A DNA stretch of 23,208 bases, taken from the NCBI GenBank assembly GCA_050743385.1, contig JBOGFJ010000244.1, forward strand, positions 1 to 23,208, written 5' to 3'. This document shows positions 13,759 to 22,005 of the stretch, one piece after another (position 1 is the stretch's first letter; every line of letters starts with the position of its first letter). Made by a program: the position numbers and the translations under genes. Below the pieces are notes generated by a model. The model was not told the DNA's origin and made no database searches. It worked only from the letters and a program-made list of their open reading frames with translations. The stretch is from JACDBD01 sp050743385 (GTDB taxonomy: Bacteria; Actinomycetota; Acidimicrobiia; IMCC26256; JACDBD01).

Positions 13759-14817
13759 GTGAGGCTGGTGAGGAAGGTGTTCAGGCCCCGCGTCCTCCTG
13801 AGCGTCATCGGGGCCCTGGTCGCGATCGGAGGCGTCGCCGCCGCCGGCGCGCTCCTGCGTGACGAGCCCGCGACGAGGGTCGAGGCGGCACCGGCGCCGG
13901 CGCCGAGCACCACTGCCAGCACGACCACGACCACGAGGACCACCACGACGACGCTGCCCCCGACCACGACGACGCTCCCCAGCGCGGTCGTGCAGCCCCC
14001 GGCCGTCGACCTGCCGCCGGTCCCCTGGGAGGGTTGGGGCCCGGGCACCCGGAGCCCCGAGATCCAGGCCTACGAGCAGCGGCTGGCCGAGCTTCGCTTC
14101 GATCCGGGTCCGATCGACGGCGTCTTCGACCAGATGACCGTGTACGCGATGCAGGGCGTGCAGAAGATCGCCGGCTTCCCCACCAGCGGCCGCATCGGCC
14201 CGGGCGAGGAGCCCTACCTCGAGACCTTCCAGTTCCCGGCGCCGCTCCAGGTCGGCGGCGAGCCGAACCGCACCGAGGTCGACATCACCCGCCAGGTGCT
14301 GACGCTCTACGAGAACTACCAGCCCCGGCTGATCACCACGATGTCGAGCGGCTCGGGCGAGCACTACTGCTACAACTCACCGCGGGACAATCCGACCGAG
14401 CGCATCTGCGAGTTCGCGTTCACGCCGTCGGGCCGTTACACGTACTCCTACTTCTACGACGGCTGGCACAAGTCGCCCCTGGGCCAGCTGTACAACCCGT
14501 TCGACTTCAACAAGGGCATCGCGGTGCACGGCTACGAGCAGGTGCCCGTGTACCCGGCGTCGCACGGGTGCGTGCGCATCCCCATGCACATCTCCGAGTA
14601 CTTCCACACCCTGGTGCACAACGACGATCCCGTGTACGTGTTCGGCGGACAGGACGCCGTCATCACGTCGCGTGAGCCGCTCGGCGGTGGCGGCGGAGGT
14701 GGCTCGCCGCCGCCCCCGCAACCCGCGCCCATCCCGCCGCCGGGCGAGCCCGCACCACCGCCGCCGCCGCCGCCGCCCGAACCGGCACCCCCGCTGCTCC
14801 CGCCCCCCGTGGCGTAG
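13759..14817 (+). CDS. Secreted or membrane-anchored L,D-transpeptidase (YkuD) with peptidoglycan-binding domain
   Basis: A cell-wall enzyme that forms 3-3 cross-links or attaches proteins to peptidoglycan outside the membrane. A basic N-terminus (RLVRKVFRPR) and a hydrophobic segment at about residues 12-33 act as signal or anchor. A Thr/Pro linker (TTTTTRTTTTTLPP) follows, then a PG_binding_1-like domain (SPEIQAYEQRLAELRFDPGPIDGVFD, about 95-140, given here in parts: SPEIQAYEQRLAEL, PIDGVFD). The YkuD domain carries the catalytic motif HGYEQVPVYPASHGCVRIP with H257 and C271. After about residue 308 the protein ends in a Gly run and a roughly 45-residue polyproline tail, which is unusual. 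The start is ambiguous: GTG at 13759 has GGAAGGG 4 bases upstream, and an in-frame GTG at 13732 would add 9 residues. Confidence 0.92.
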   Translation: MRLVRKVFRPRVLLSVIGALVAIGGVAAAGALLRDEPATRVEAAPAPAPSTTASTTTTTRTTTTTLPPTTTTLPSAVVQPPAVDLPPVPWEGWGPGTRSPEIQAYEQRLAELRFDPGPIDGVFDQMTVYAMQGVQKIAGFPTSGRIGPGEEPYLETFQFPAPLQVGGEPNRTEVDITRQVLTLYENYQPRLITTMSSGSGEHYCYNSPRDNPTERICEFAFTPSGRYTYSYFYDGWHKSPLGQLYNPFDFNKGIAVHGYEQVPVYPASHGCVRIPMHISEYFHTLVHNDDPVYVFGGQDAVITSREPLGGGGGGGSPPPPQPAPIPPPGEPAPPPPPPPPEPAPPLLPPPVA

Positions 14818-14826
14818 ATCCGAGGT

Positions 14827-15660
14827 TCAGGGGAGCGCGTCGCCGAAGGGGCTTCCTTCGAGCGTCGGGTCGGCGAAGGGATCCTCCGGCTGCTCCGTCG
14901 GCACCTCGACGGTCAGCTCCTCGACGCCGAGCTCCGTGGCCAGGCCTTCGTAGCCCGTGCGCTCGAGCGTGTCGGCGAGCTCGGGCCCGCCGCTCGCGAC
15001 GACCCGGCCGCCCATGAGGACGTGCACCTTGTCGGCGCGCAGCTCGGAGAGAAGGCGGGCGTAGTGGGTGATGGCGAGCACCCCCAACCGCTCCTCCGTC
15101 GTCATGGCCTCGATGCGGCGCGCCACGTCGCGCAGGGCGTCGACGTCGAGGCCCGAGTCGATCTCGTCGAGCACCGCGAACGCCGGTCGCAGGACGGCCA
15201 GCTGGAGTGTCTCGGCCCGCTTCTTCTCTCCGCCCGAGAACTCGTCGTTCACGCCTCGCTCGAGGAACTGCCCCGCGATCGCGAGCCGCTCCGCCTCGGT
15301 CGCGAGCCGGTCGTCCAGCCCATCGGGCTCCTCGCCCCGGCCGCGCAACGCCGCCGCCAGGAAGTCGCCCATGCGCACACCCGGGACCTCGACCGGGTAC
15401 TGCATCGCGAGGAACAGTCCCCGAGCCGCCCGCTCCCAGGTCGGGAGCCCGAGCAGCTCCTCACCGTCGATCGTCACCGAACCCGCGGTGACCTCGTAGT
15501 CGGCCTGGCCCATCAGCACGTGCGCGAGCGTCGACTTGCCCGACCCGTTGGGGCCCATCAGCGCGTGCACCTCGCCCGAAGCGACCTCGAGATCGACGCC
15601 GCGCAGGATCTCGTGCCCGGCCGCGGTGGCGTGGAGATCGCGGACCACGAGCGTGCTCAC
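14827..15660 (-). CDS. sufC: Fe-S cluster assembly ATPase SufC (second paralogue, sufB operon)
   Basis: A SUF ATPase of 277 residues. Walker A is GPNGSGKST (36-44), followed by AMQYPVEVPGV. The signature is FSGGEKKRAE (about 141), Walker B is VLDEIDSGLDVD (about 161) and the H-loop is LAITHYARLL. A C-terminal extension after about residue 250 (VEELTVEVPTEQPEDPF) is acidic and absent from the other SufC in the window. The start is GTG at 15660 with GGGAG about 8 bases upstream; it overlaps the stop of a small ORF (GTGA). It follows sufB, sufD and the Rieske gene and is the last gene of this operon. Its gene converges on the transpeptidase with only 9 bases between stops. Confidence 0.93.
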   Translation of the reverse strand: MSTLVVRDLHATAAGHEILRGVDLEVASGEVHALMGPNGSGKSTLAHVLMGQADYEVTAGSVTIDGEELLGLPTWERAARGLFLAMQYPVEVPGVRMGDFLAAALRGRGEEPDGLDDRLATEAERLAIAGQFLERGVNDEFSGGEKKRAETLQLAVLRPAFAVLDEIDSGLDVDALRDVARRIEAMTTEERLGVLAITHYARLLSELRADKVHVLMGGRVVASGGPELADTLERTGYEGLATELGVEELTVEVPTEQPEDPFADPTLEGSPFGDALP

Positions 15661-15740
15661 GTCTCGATCTCCCGTTCTTGTGAGCTGAGGTGACCGTTTC
15701 GGTCACCTGCGCTCACAAAAAGCGCGGGGGTCGCGCTCAT
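15657..15740 (-). CDS. 27-residue ORF bridging the Rieske gene and sufC
   Basis: The ATG at 15740 overlaps the stop of the Rieske gene (ATGA), and its own TGA at 15657 overlaps the GTG start of sufC (GTGA), so the three frames form a coupled chain. The product starts MSATPALFVSAGDRNG and ends EREIET. MSATP is also the start of the other SufC. Residues 8-22 are encoded by a 41-bp nested palindrome. It may be the old N-terminus of sufC cut off by a palindrome insertion, or a true small gene. No family is recognised. Confidence 0.4.
   Translation of the reverse strand: MSATPALFVSAGDRNGHLSSQEREIET
15678..15718. repeat. 41-bp nested palindrome between Rieske gene and sufC
   Basis: The outer arms TTGTGAGC (15678-15685) and GCTCACAA (15711-15718) and the inner arms GGTGACCG (15689-15696) and CGGTCACC (15700-15707) are perfect. 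Unpaired trinucleotides lie between the arms on each side, and the loop is TTT. It is built like the egtB element (outer arm, 3 unpaired bases, inner arm) but has a different sequence. It may be a mobile palindromic repeat, or an mRNA-processing hairpin that adjusts sufC expression. Confidence 0.8.
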
Positions 15741-16051
15741 GGCAGCGTCACCACCACGTCGTCGCCGTCGACTGTCACCGGGTAGACGGGGACGGGCTGG
15801 GTCGCCGGCAGCGTCTGGGGCTCGCCGGTCTCGAGCGAGAACGTCGAGCCGTGCTTGGGGCACTCGATCTCGCGGTCGTCCTCCCACACGTCACCCTCCG
15901 CGAGCGAGTAGTCGGCGTGCGAGCACTCGTCGCCGATCACGTACCAGTCGTCTCCGATACGGACGACCGACAGGCGATACCCGTCGACGTCGACGCGCTT
16001 GGCCGCGCCCGGCTTCACATCCGTCACCGCGCACACCCGCACGTCAGCCAC
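15737..16051 (-). CDS. Rieske [2Fe-2S] ferredoxin in the suf operon
   Basis: A 104-residue cytoplasmic Rieske-type ferredoxin, like the small ferredoxins of aromatic dioxygenases. The cluster ligands are C43 and H45 in DECSHADYSLAEG and C64 and H67 in ECPKHGSTFSLETGEP. The start GTG at 16051 overlaps the end of sufD by 8 bases, showing tight coupling. A Rieske gene between sufD and sufC is a regular feature of actinobacterial suf operons (for example in Streptomyces). Its function there is not firmly known; supplying electrons for cluster assembly is a reasonable guess. Confidence 0.93.
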   Translation of the reverse strand: MADVRVCAVTDVKPGAAKRVDVDGYRLSVVRIGDDWYVIGDECSHADYSLAEGDVWEDDREIECPKHGSTFSLETGEPQTLPATQPVPVYPVTVDGDDVVVTLP

Positions 16052-17351
16052 GACGATGCTCGACCTTCTCGAGGACGGTGCGGCGCAGGGTTCGCACCAG
16101 CGACGGCACCGGCAGCCGATCGAACACGTCGTCGAAGAACCCGAGCACGATGAGCCGTTCGGCTTCCTCGGGCCGGACCCCGCGAGTCTCCAGGTAGTAG
16201 AGCTGATCCTCGTCGATGGGCCCGACGGTGCTCGCGTGCGAGCAACGCACGTCGTTCGCCTCGATCTCGAGGTTGGGAATCGACTCCGCGCCCGCGCCCT
16301 CGGTGAGTACGAGGTTGCGGTTGGTCTGGGACGCCGTCGCCTTCTGCGCCGGCGGACGCAGGTGGATCAGACCCGAGTAGACGGAACGGGCGTGGTCTTC
16401 CACCGCCCCCTTGAACAGCAGGTCGCTCCGCGTGCGGGGGGCGTCGTGGTCTTGGAGCGTGCGGAAGTCGAGCATCTGATCGCCGTCGCCGAAGTAGACG
16501 GCGAGCAGGTCGCTCTCGCTCCCTTCGCCGGTGAGCAGCGATTCGCTGCGCAGCCTGGCGTAGTCGCCACCGAGGGCGACGGCCGACGAACGGAGCGTTG
16601 CGTCGCGTCCGACGTGCGCGCGCTGGAGCGCGATCTGCCAGGTGTGCGGGCCGTGCTCCTGCACCGAGAGGTAACGCACGCGGGCGTTGTCGCCCACGAG
16701 CAGCTCGACGGCCGCATCGACGAGGTGCCCGCCACCGCCGCCGTTAGGAGGGAGAACATCCGGGCTGCTGAACCGGTCGAGCACGGTGACCTCGGAGCTC
16801 TCCCCCGCCAGCAGGAGCGTGTGCGGGAAGCTCGCGAGCCCGTCGCCCTCCGACCAGTGCAACACCACGATGGGTCGATCGACGATCACGCCCGGAGGAA
16901 CCGACACGAACGCGCCGCCCATGAGGAACGCGTCGTGCAGGGCGGTGAACGCGTCGGGCGACGCGGTGGAGCAGGAGCCGAGCGCCTCCCGCACGGCGTC
17001 GTCGCCGGCGGAGAGGTCGTCGATCACGACGCCCTTCGCCGCCAGGCTCTCGTCGAGCAGGCAGTGGACAACCCGCCCGTTGTGCACGACGACGAGCCCG
17101 GCGTGCTCGCCGGCCTCGGCCGCGACCGGACCCCCGCCCGGGGCGGGCCCGTCGGCGAGGCCGGGATCGGCGGCGGTCAAGGGCCGGTAGCGGTCGACGT
17201 CGAACTCGTCGATCCGGCTGTAACGCCAGATCTCCTCGGCGTCGGTCGGCCAGGTGATCGAGCCGACGTGTTCGGCCGCCGCGACGCGACGCGCGGCGAG
17301 CCAGTCGGGACCTCCGAGAGCTCGGGCGGCGTCAGGGGTGAAGTTACTCAT
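16044..17351 (-). CDS. sufD: Fe-S cluster assembly protein SufD
   Basis: The SufD subunit of the SufBC2D scaffold (435 residues), a right-handed beta-helix protein that supports iron entry and pairs with SufB. The N-terminus (WLAARRVAAAEH, EEIWRYSRIDEFD) is typical of SufD. The C-terminal core domain contains DHARSVYSGLIHLRP, ASQTNRNLVLTEGA, EIEANDVRCSHASTVGPID (with the conserved His of CSHAS), and LYYLETRGVRPEEAERLIVLGF-like sequence (LYYLETRGV, EEAERLIVLGF). The ATG at 17351 has no strong Shine-Dalgarno. It lies 109 bases after sufB, a gap that holds a very stable hairpin, and overlaps the Rieske gene by 8 bases at its end. Confidence 0.93.
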   Translation of the reverse strand: MSNFTPDAARALGGPDWLAARRVAAAEHVGSITWPTDAEEIWRYSRIDEFDVDRYRPLTAADPGLADGPAPGGGPVAAEAGEHAGLVVVHNGRVVHCLLDESLAAKGVVIDDLSAGDDAVREALGSCSTASPDAFTALHDAFLMGGAFVSVPPGVIVDRPIVVLHWSEGDGLASFPHTLLLAGESSEVTVLDRFSSPDVLPPNGGGGGHLVDAAVELLVGDNARVRYLSVQEHGPHTWQIALQRAHVGRDATLRSSAVALGGDYARLRSESLLTGEGSESDLLAVYFGDGDQMLDFRTLQDHDAPRTRSDLLFKGAVEDHARSVYSGLIHLRPPAQKATASQTNRNLVLTEGAGAESIPNLEIEANDVRCSHASTVGPIDEDQLYYLETRGVRPEEAERLIVLGFFDDVFDRLPVPSLVRTLRRTVLEKVEHRRG

Positions 17352-17411
17352 CGAGGGGCACGGTCAACCGGTTCGCGATCACTTTGGCGTCGAGCGAGCG
17401 TCCCGAAGGGC

Positions 17412-17434
17412 GGCGGCCGGGTATCCCGGCCGCC
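17412..17434. promoter_or_regulatory. Strong 10-bp hairpin between sufB and sufD
   Basis: GGCGGCCGGG (17412-17421), loop TAT, and CCCGGCCGCC (17425-17434) form a perfect stem 26 bases after the sufB stop on the minus strand. No T-run follows. It may be a partial terminator or a 3' stabiliser that sets sufB above the rest of the operon. CGAGCGAG occurs on both sides of it (17392-17399 and 17435-17442 region), suggesting a repeat unit. Confidence 0.5.
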
Positions 17435-17460
17435 GAGCGAGCCGACCATGGGGACGGCCA

Positions 17461-18864
<1,404 letters not shown>

Positions 18865-18873
18865 GGCGCTCCT

Positions 18874-18889
18874 CCCACGCAGGCGTGGG
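18874..18889 (-). promoter_or_regulatory. Leader hairpin overlapping the sufB Shine-Dalgarno
   Basis: CCCACGC (18874-18880) and GCGTGGG (18883-18889) are perfect arms around a two-base centre (effectively 6 bp with a CAGG-type tetraloop). On the minus-strand mRNA the 3' arm ends in GGG, the first bases of the GGGAGGAG ribosome site 5 bases before the sufB ATG. Folding would partly mask it. Regulation by this hairpin is inferred. Confidence 0.4.
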
Positions 18890-18930
18890 CCCTGGAAGAT
18901 CCCTACCCGGGCCGGAGGGGGATCAGCCCG

Positions 18931-18976
18931 GGATTTCCACTACGCCGATAGTAACAATCCCCCATCCCCCGAACAA
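18931..18976 (-). promoter_or_regulatory. sufB promoter with extended palindromic operator
   Basis: On the minus strand TTGTTC (18976-18971), a 17-base spacer and TACTAT (18953-18948) form the promoter, with a leader of about 77 bases. The operator is a perfect two-step dyad: GGATT (18931-18935), TCC, ACTA (18939-18942), N6, TAGT (18949-18952), AAC, AATCC (18956-18960). It covers the -10 and start site. The same block lies in the sufC promoter at 8604, predicting shared control by one repressor. Confidence 0.72.
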
Positions 18977-18985
18977 TCCCGGGGG
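18966..18985 (-). terminator. Possible terminator of UPF0182
   Basis: CCCCCG (18966-18971) and CGGGGG (18980-18985) form a 6-bp GC stem with an 8-base loop, 13 bases after the UPF0182 stop. No T-tract follows on the minus strand, and the region also holds the sufB -35, so the role is tentative. Confidence 0.35.
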
Positions 18986-18997
18986 CGCAGGAAACCC

Positions 18998-21961
18998 TTA
19001 CGTCTGCTGGGCCGGAGCGGTCGTCGTGGTCGACGAGAGCGGTGTCCCCGCCGCCGCCTGCTGGGCCCGGTCGATGAGGTCGCCGACCTCCTCGATCAGG
19101 CGGCCGTACTCGGCGAAGTCGCCGGCCTGGAGCGCCGCCTGGGCCTCGCCGTAGCGCTCGTTGGCCAGGTCGAGCAGCTCCTGCACGTCGTCGGGGAGCG
19201 GCTCGGCCGGTTCCTCGGGCTCCTCCGGCTCCTCCGGCTCGGCGGGCTCCTGGGGCTCGCCCGTGCCGTCGGGATCGGTCACGAGGTCGGGCGGCGGCGC
19301 CAGACCGAAGAGCTGCTCCAGACCGTTGTCGACCGTCGGGGCGAGCACGGCGTCCTGGCCGGGGGTGAACATCGCCACGAACCGGAACTGGGGGAAGCCC
19401 GAGGCACCGCTGCCCTGTACGTAGATCGGGCGGATGTAGAGGATCGAGTCGCCCACCGGGATCAGCTGGAGACTCCCCGAGATCACGGTCGAGCCCCGCT
19501 GATCGAGCAGCGCCAGCACGCGCGAGATCTCGGCGGTGCTGGCGATCTCGTTGTTGACCTGCACCGGCCCGCGCACCAGCTCCCCCTGGGGCATCTCGTA
19601 TGCGGTCATCTCCCCGTAGCTGTCGGGATCCGACCTCGCCACCATGAACGACACCAACCTCGTCTGCTGGTTGCCCTCCGACACGGGCACGAACGGTTGC
19701 AGGATGATGAAGTTGGGCTCCGACTCCCCCGGCAGCGTGATGTTGAGGTAGTAGGGCTCCATCCGCCGTCCCGTCGACGTCGCATCCTGCGGCTCGCCGG
19801 ACTCGGTGTCGGTGTCGACCTCGCCCTCCGTTGCCGCGAGGTTGGCCTCCTCGAGGGTGCCCGAGCCCGGGTCGGGTGACAGGAGCCACTTGGCGTTGCC
19901 CTGGTAGAAGCGCCGGTTGTCGGTGACGTGGTAGTCGGAGTACACGTCGCTCTGCAGACGGAACAGATCCTCCGGGTAGCGCAGGTGCGCGCGCAGGTCG
20001 TCGGGCATCTCGCCGAAGTCGGTGAACAGGTCGGGGAACGCCTTCTGGTACGCCCGGATGAGCGGGTCCTCCTCGTCGACGACGTAGAACGTGACCGTCC
20101 CCTCGTACGCGTCGACGGTGGCCTTCACCGAGTTGCGCACGTAGTTGAAGCTGTGGTCGAGACCACCCTCGCCCGAGTACGACTCCGAGTACGGATAACG
20201 ATCGGTCGACGTGTAGGCGTCGAGCACCCACGTGACCCGTCCGTCGACGACAACGGGATACGGGTCGTCGTCGAAATCGAGGAACGGTGCCAGCTTGTTG
20301 ACGCGATCGACGATGTCCCGCTGGTACAGCACCTTGGTGTCGCCGGTCACCTGCCCCGAGATCAGCGGGTTGATGTCGCCGAAGCGGAGCGCGAACGCGG
20401 CGCGGCGCACGATGTTCGAGAGCTCCACGCCGTCCGCGCCGTCGTAGCGGGTGGTGGCATCGGCCCTGCCCTCGCGGGGAAAGTTGAACTCGGCTTGTTT
20501 GGCATCGACGAGCGCGTAGCCGGGCAGGTTCTCGCCGAAGTACAGCTCGGGGCGAGTCACCTCGATGGGAGGGCTCTCGGGCGTGGGAATCCCGCTCAGC
20601 ACGAAGTCGGGATCGCCATCAGCCGTGGCCGCGTTCGTGGGAGCCGCCACGATGCCGTACCCGTGCGTGTATACGAGATGCCGGTTCACCCACGACTGGC
20701 TCGGCAGCTCGTCGCTGTTGATCTCCCGTGCCGACAGCACGACCTGGCGGGTTTCGTCGTTGATCTCGTAACGGTCGATGTCGACGTCTTCGATCGCGTA
20801 GAAGCTCGTGAAGCCCTGGAGGGTCTGGTAGGTCGCCTGGGTGACGTTCGGGTCCCACAGGCGGGCGTTGTCGATGGTGGCCCGGTTCTCTTCGACCTCT
20901 TCCGGTGTGAGGGCCTCCTGGTACTCGAACTCGGTCGTCTCGATCCCGTCGAGCCCGAACGCGTCCCGCGTCGCCTCGATGTTGCGGCCGATGTAGCGAT
21001 CCTCGAGCGCGAACTCGTTCGGGCCCACGCTGAAGCGCTGCACCCCGGCCGGGTAGATGGTGCCGATCACGATCGAGACGAAGCCCCACAGCCCCACCGC
21101 GATGATCGGCAGGATCCAGCCCCGCCGGAAGATGTTCCAGATGAACAAGGCCGCGGCGGCGACCGAGATGAACATCAGCAGGCGCAACGCCGGCAGCTGG
21201 GCCCGCACATCGGTGTATCCGGCGCCCTCGACGGTGCCGCGGCTGGAGAAGTTCAGCTCGAACTGCGCGAGGTAGTACTGCGCCGTCTTGACCAGCGCCA
21301 TCGTCGCCAGGATCACCGACAGGTGCGCCTTCACCTGCGGCGTGACCCGCTGGAACGGGCTCTGGAAGCGGATCCCACCGTTGAGGTAGTGCGCCACCGC
21401 GGTCACGAGCAGCACGATGACGAGGCCGGCGAAGAGCCAGTCGGCGATGAAGCGCAGGAACGGCAGCTGAAAGACGTAGAAGCCGATGTCCTTGTGGAAC
21501 TGCGGGTCCTCGACACCGAAGTCGACGCGGTTGGTGAACAGCAACCACTGGCGCCACTGCGACGACACCCCCACGCCGGCGACGAGGGCGAAGAACAGCG
21601 CCACGCCGATGCGGATCCGGCCCGTGTACGCGGCAACGGCCTGCTGATAGCGCTCGACGAGCTCGTCTTCGGGCCCCATCGATCGGTACTTCGGAGCCAG
21701 GCGGTCCGCGATCAGCAGGTTGGCGAACATCATCGCGAAGAACACGACCGTGAACACCAGCGCGGGGACGATGCGGGCGCCGAGCAGGCTCCGCCACGTG
21801 TCGCGCTGGCCGATCGAGTCGAACCAGAGGTAGTCGGTGTAGAAGCCGGCGAGCCCGCGCAGGCTGAGAAGCAGCACGATCACCGCGACGACGGCGGCGA
21901 TCAGCCAGCCACGGACGCGAAATCGGGAACGGGGGCGACGCTCGGCGGTCGGGACGCGCAT
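18998..21961 (-). CDS. UPF0182 family membrane protein
   Basis: A 987-residue integral membrane protein of the UPF0182 (COG1615) family, widespread in actinobacteria and of unknown function. Seven hydrophobic helices lie in the first 300 residues, at about 18-38, 64-86, 114-134, 165-192, 210-228, 255-275 and 278-300. A large, probably extracytoplasmic region follows, with family blocks such as RFSVGPNEFALEDRYIGRNI, YTHGYGIVAAPTNA, ELYFGENLPGYALV and FNYVRNSVKATVDAYEGTV. From about residue 895 there is an acidic Pro/Glu repeat (EPEEPEEPEEPAEP), then a helical segment (VQELLDLANERYGEAQAAL) and a Thr-rich tail. The ATG at 21961 lacks a Shine-Dalgarno but follows a TAGGCT by 9 bases, so it may be leaderless. 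It lies 44 bases after the MuF-like gene. Confidence 0.94.
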   Translation of the reverse strand: MRVPTAERRPRSRFRVRGWLIAAVVAVIVLLLSLRGLAGFYTDYLWFDSIGQRDTWRSLLGARIVPALVFTVVFFAMMFANLLIADRLAPKYRSMGPEDELVERYQQAVAAYTGRIRIGVALFFALVAGVGVSSQWRQWLLFTNRVDFGVEDPQFHKDIGFYVFQLPFLRFIADWLFAGLVIVLLVTAVAHYLNGGIRFQSPFQRVTPQVKAHLSVILATMALVKTAQYYLAQFELNFSSRGTVEGAGYTDVRAQLPALRLLMFISVAAAALFIWNIFRRGWILPIIAVGLWGFVSIVIGTIYPAGVQRFSVGPNEFALEDRYIGRNIEATRDAFGLDGIETTEFEYQEALTPEEVEENRATIDNARLWDPNVTQATYQTLQGFTSFYAIEDVDIDRYEINDETRQVVLSAREINSDELPSQSWVNRHLVYTHGYGIVAAPTNAATADGDPDFVLSGIPTPESPPIEVTRPELYFGENLPGYALVDAKQAEFNFPREGRADATTRYDGADGVELSNIVRRAAFALRFGDINPLISGQVTGDTKVLYQRDIVDRVNKLAPFLDFDDDPYPVVVDGRVTWVLDAYTSTDRYPYSESYSGEGGLDHSFNYVRNSVKATVDAYEGTVTFYVVDEEDPLIRAYQKAFPDLFTDFGEMPDDLRAHLRYPEDLFRLQSDVYSDYHVTDNRRFYQGNAKWLLSPDPGSGTLEEANLAATEGEVDTDTESGEPQDATSTGRRMEPYYLNITLPGESEPNFIILQPFVPVSEGNQQTRLVSFMVARSDPDSYGEMTAYEMPQGELVRGPVQVNNEIASTAEISRVLALLDQRGSTVISGSLQLIPVGDSILYIRPIYVQGSGASGFPQFRFVAMFTPGQDAVLAPTVDNGLEQLFGLAPPPDLVTDPDGTGEPQEPAEPEEPEEPEEPAEPLPDDVQELLDLANERYGEAQAALQAGDFAEYGRLIEEVGDLIDRAQQAAAGTPLSSTTTTAPAQQT

Positions 21962-21970
21962 CTGTGCGTC

Positions 21971-21991
21971 AGCCTAGAGGGGCGCGCGCCC
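21971..21991 (-). promoter_or_regulatory. Possible leaderless promoter of UPF0182 with GC palindrome
   Basis: On the minus strand TAGGCT (21976-21971) lies 9 bases before the ATG. Directly upstream is the perfect 12-bp palindrome GGGCGCGCGCCC (21980-21991), in the position of a -35/-10 spacer. No clear -35 is present. The palindrome could instead be a weak terminator of the preceding gene, whose stop is 14 bases away. Confidence 0.3.
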
Positions 21992-22005
21992 GAGGGCAGG
22001 TCGGG

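Noticed and set aside
18935..18958. Plus-strand promoter (TTCCAC to AACAAT) reading antisense into UPF0182
   Set aside because: It resembles the sufC promoter, but the spacer is only 12 bases, too short for a functional -35/-10 pair.
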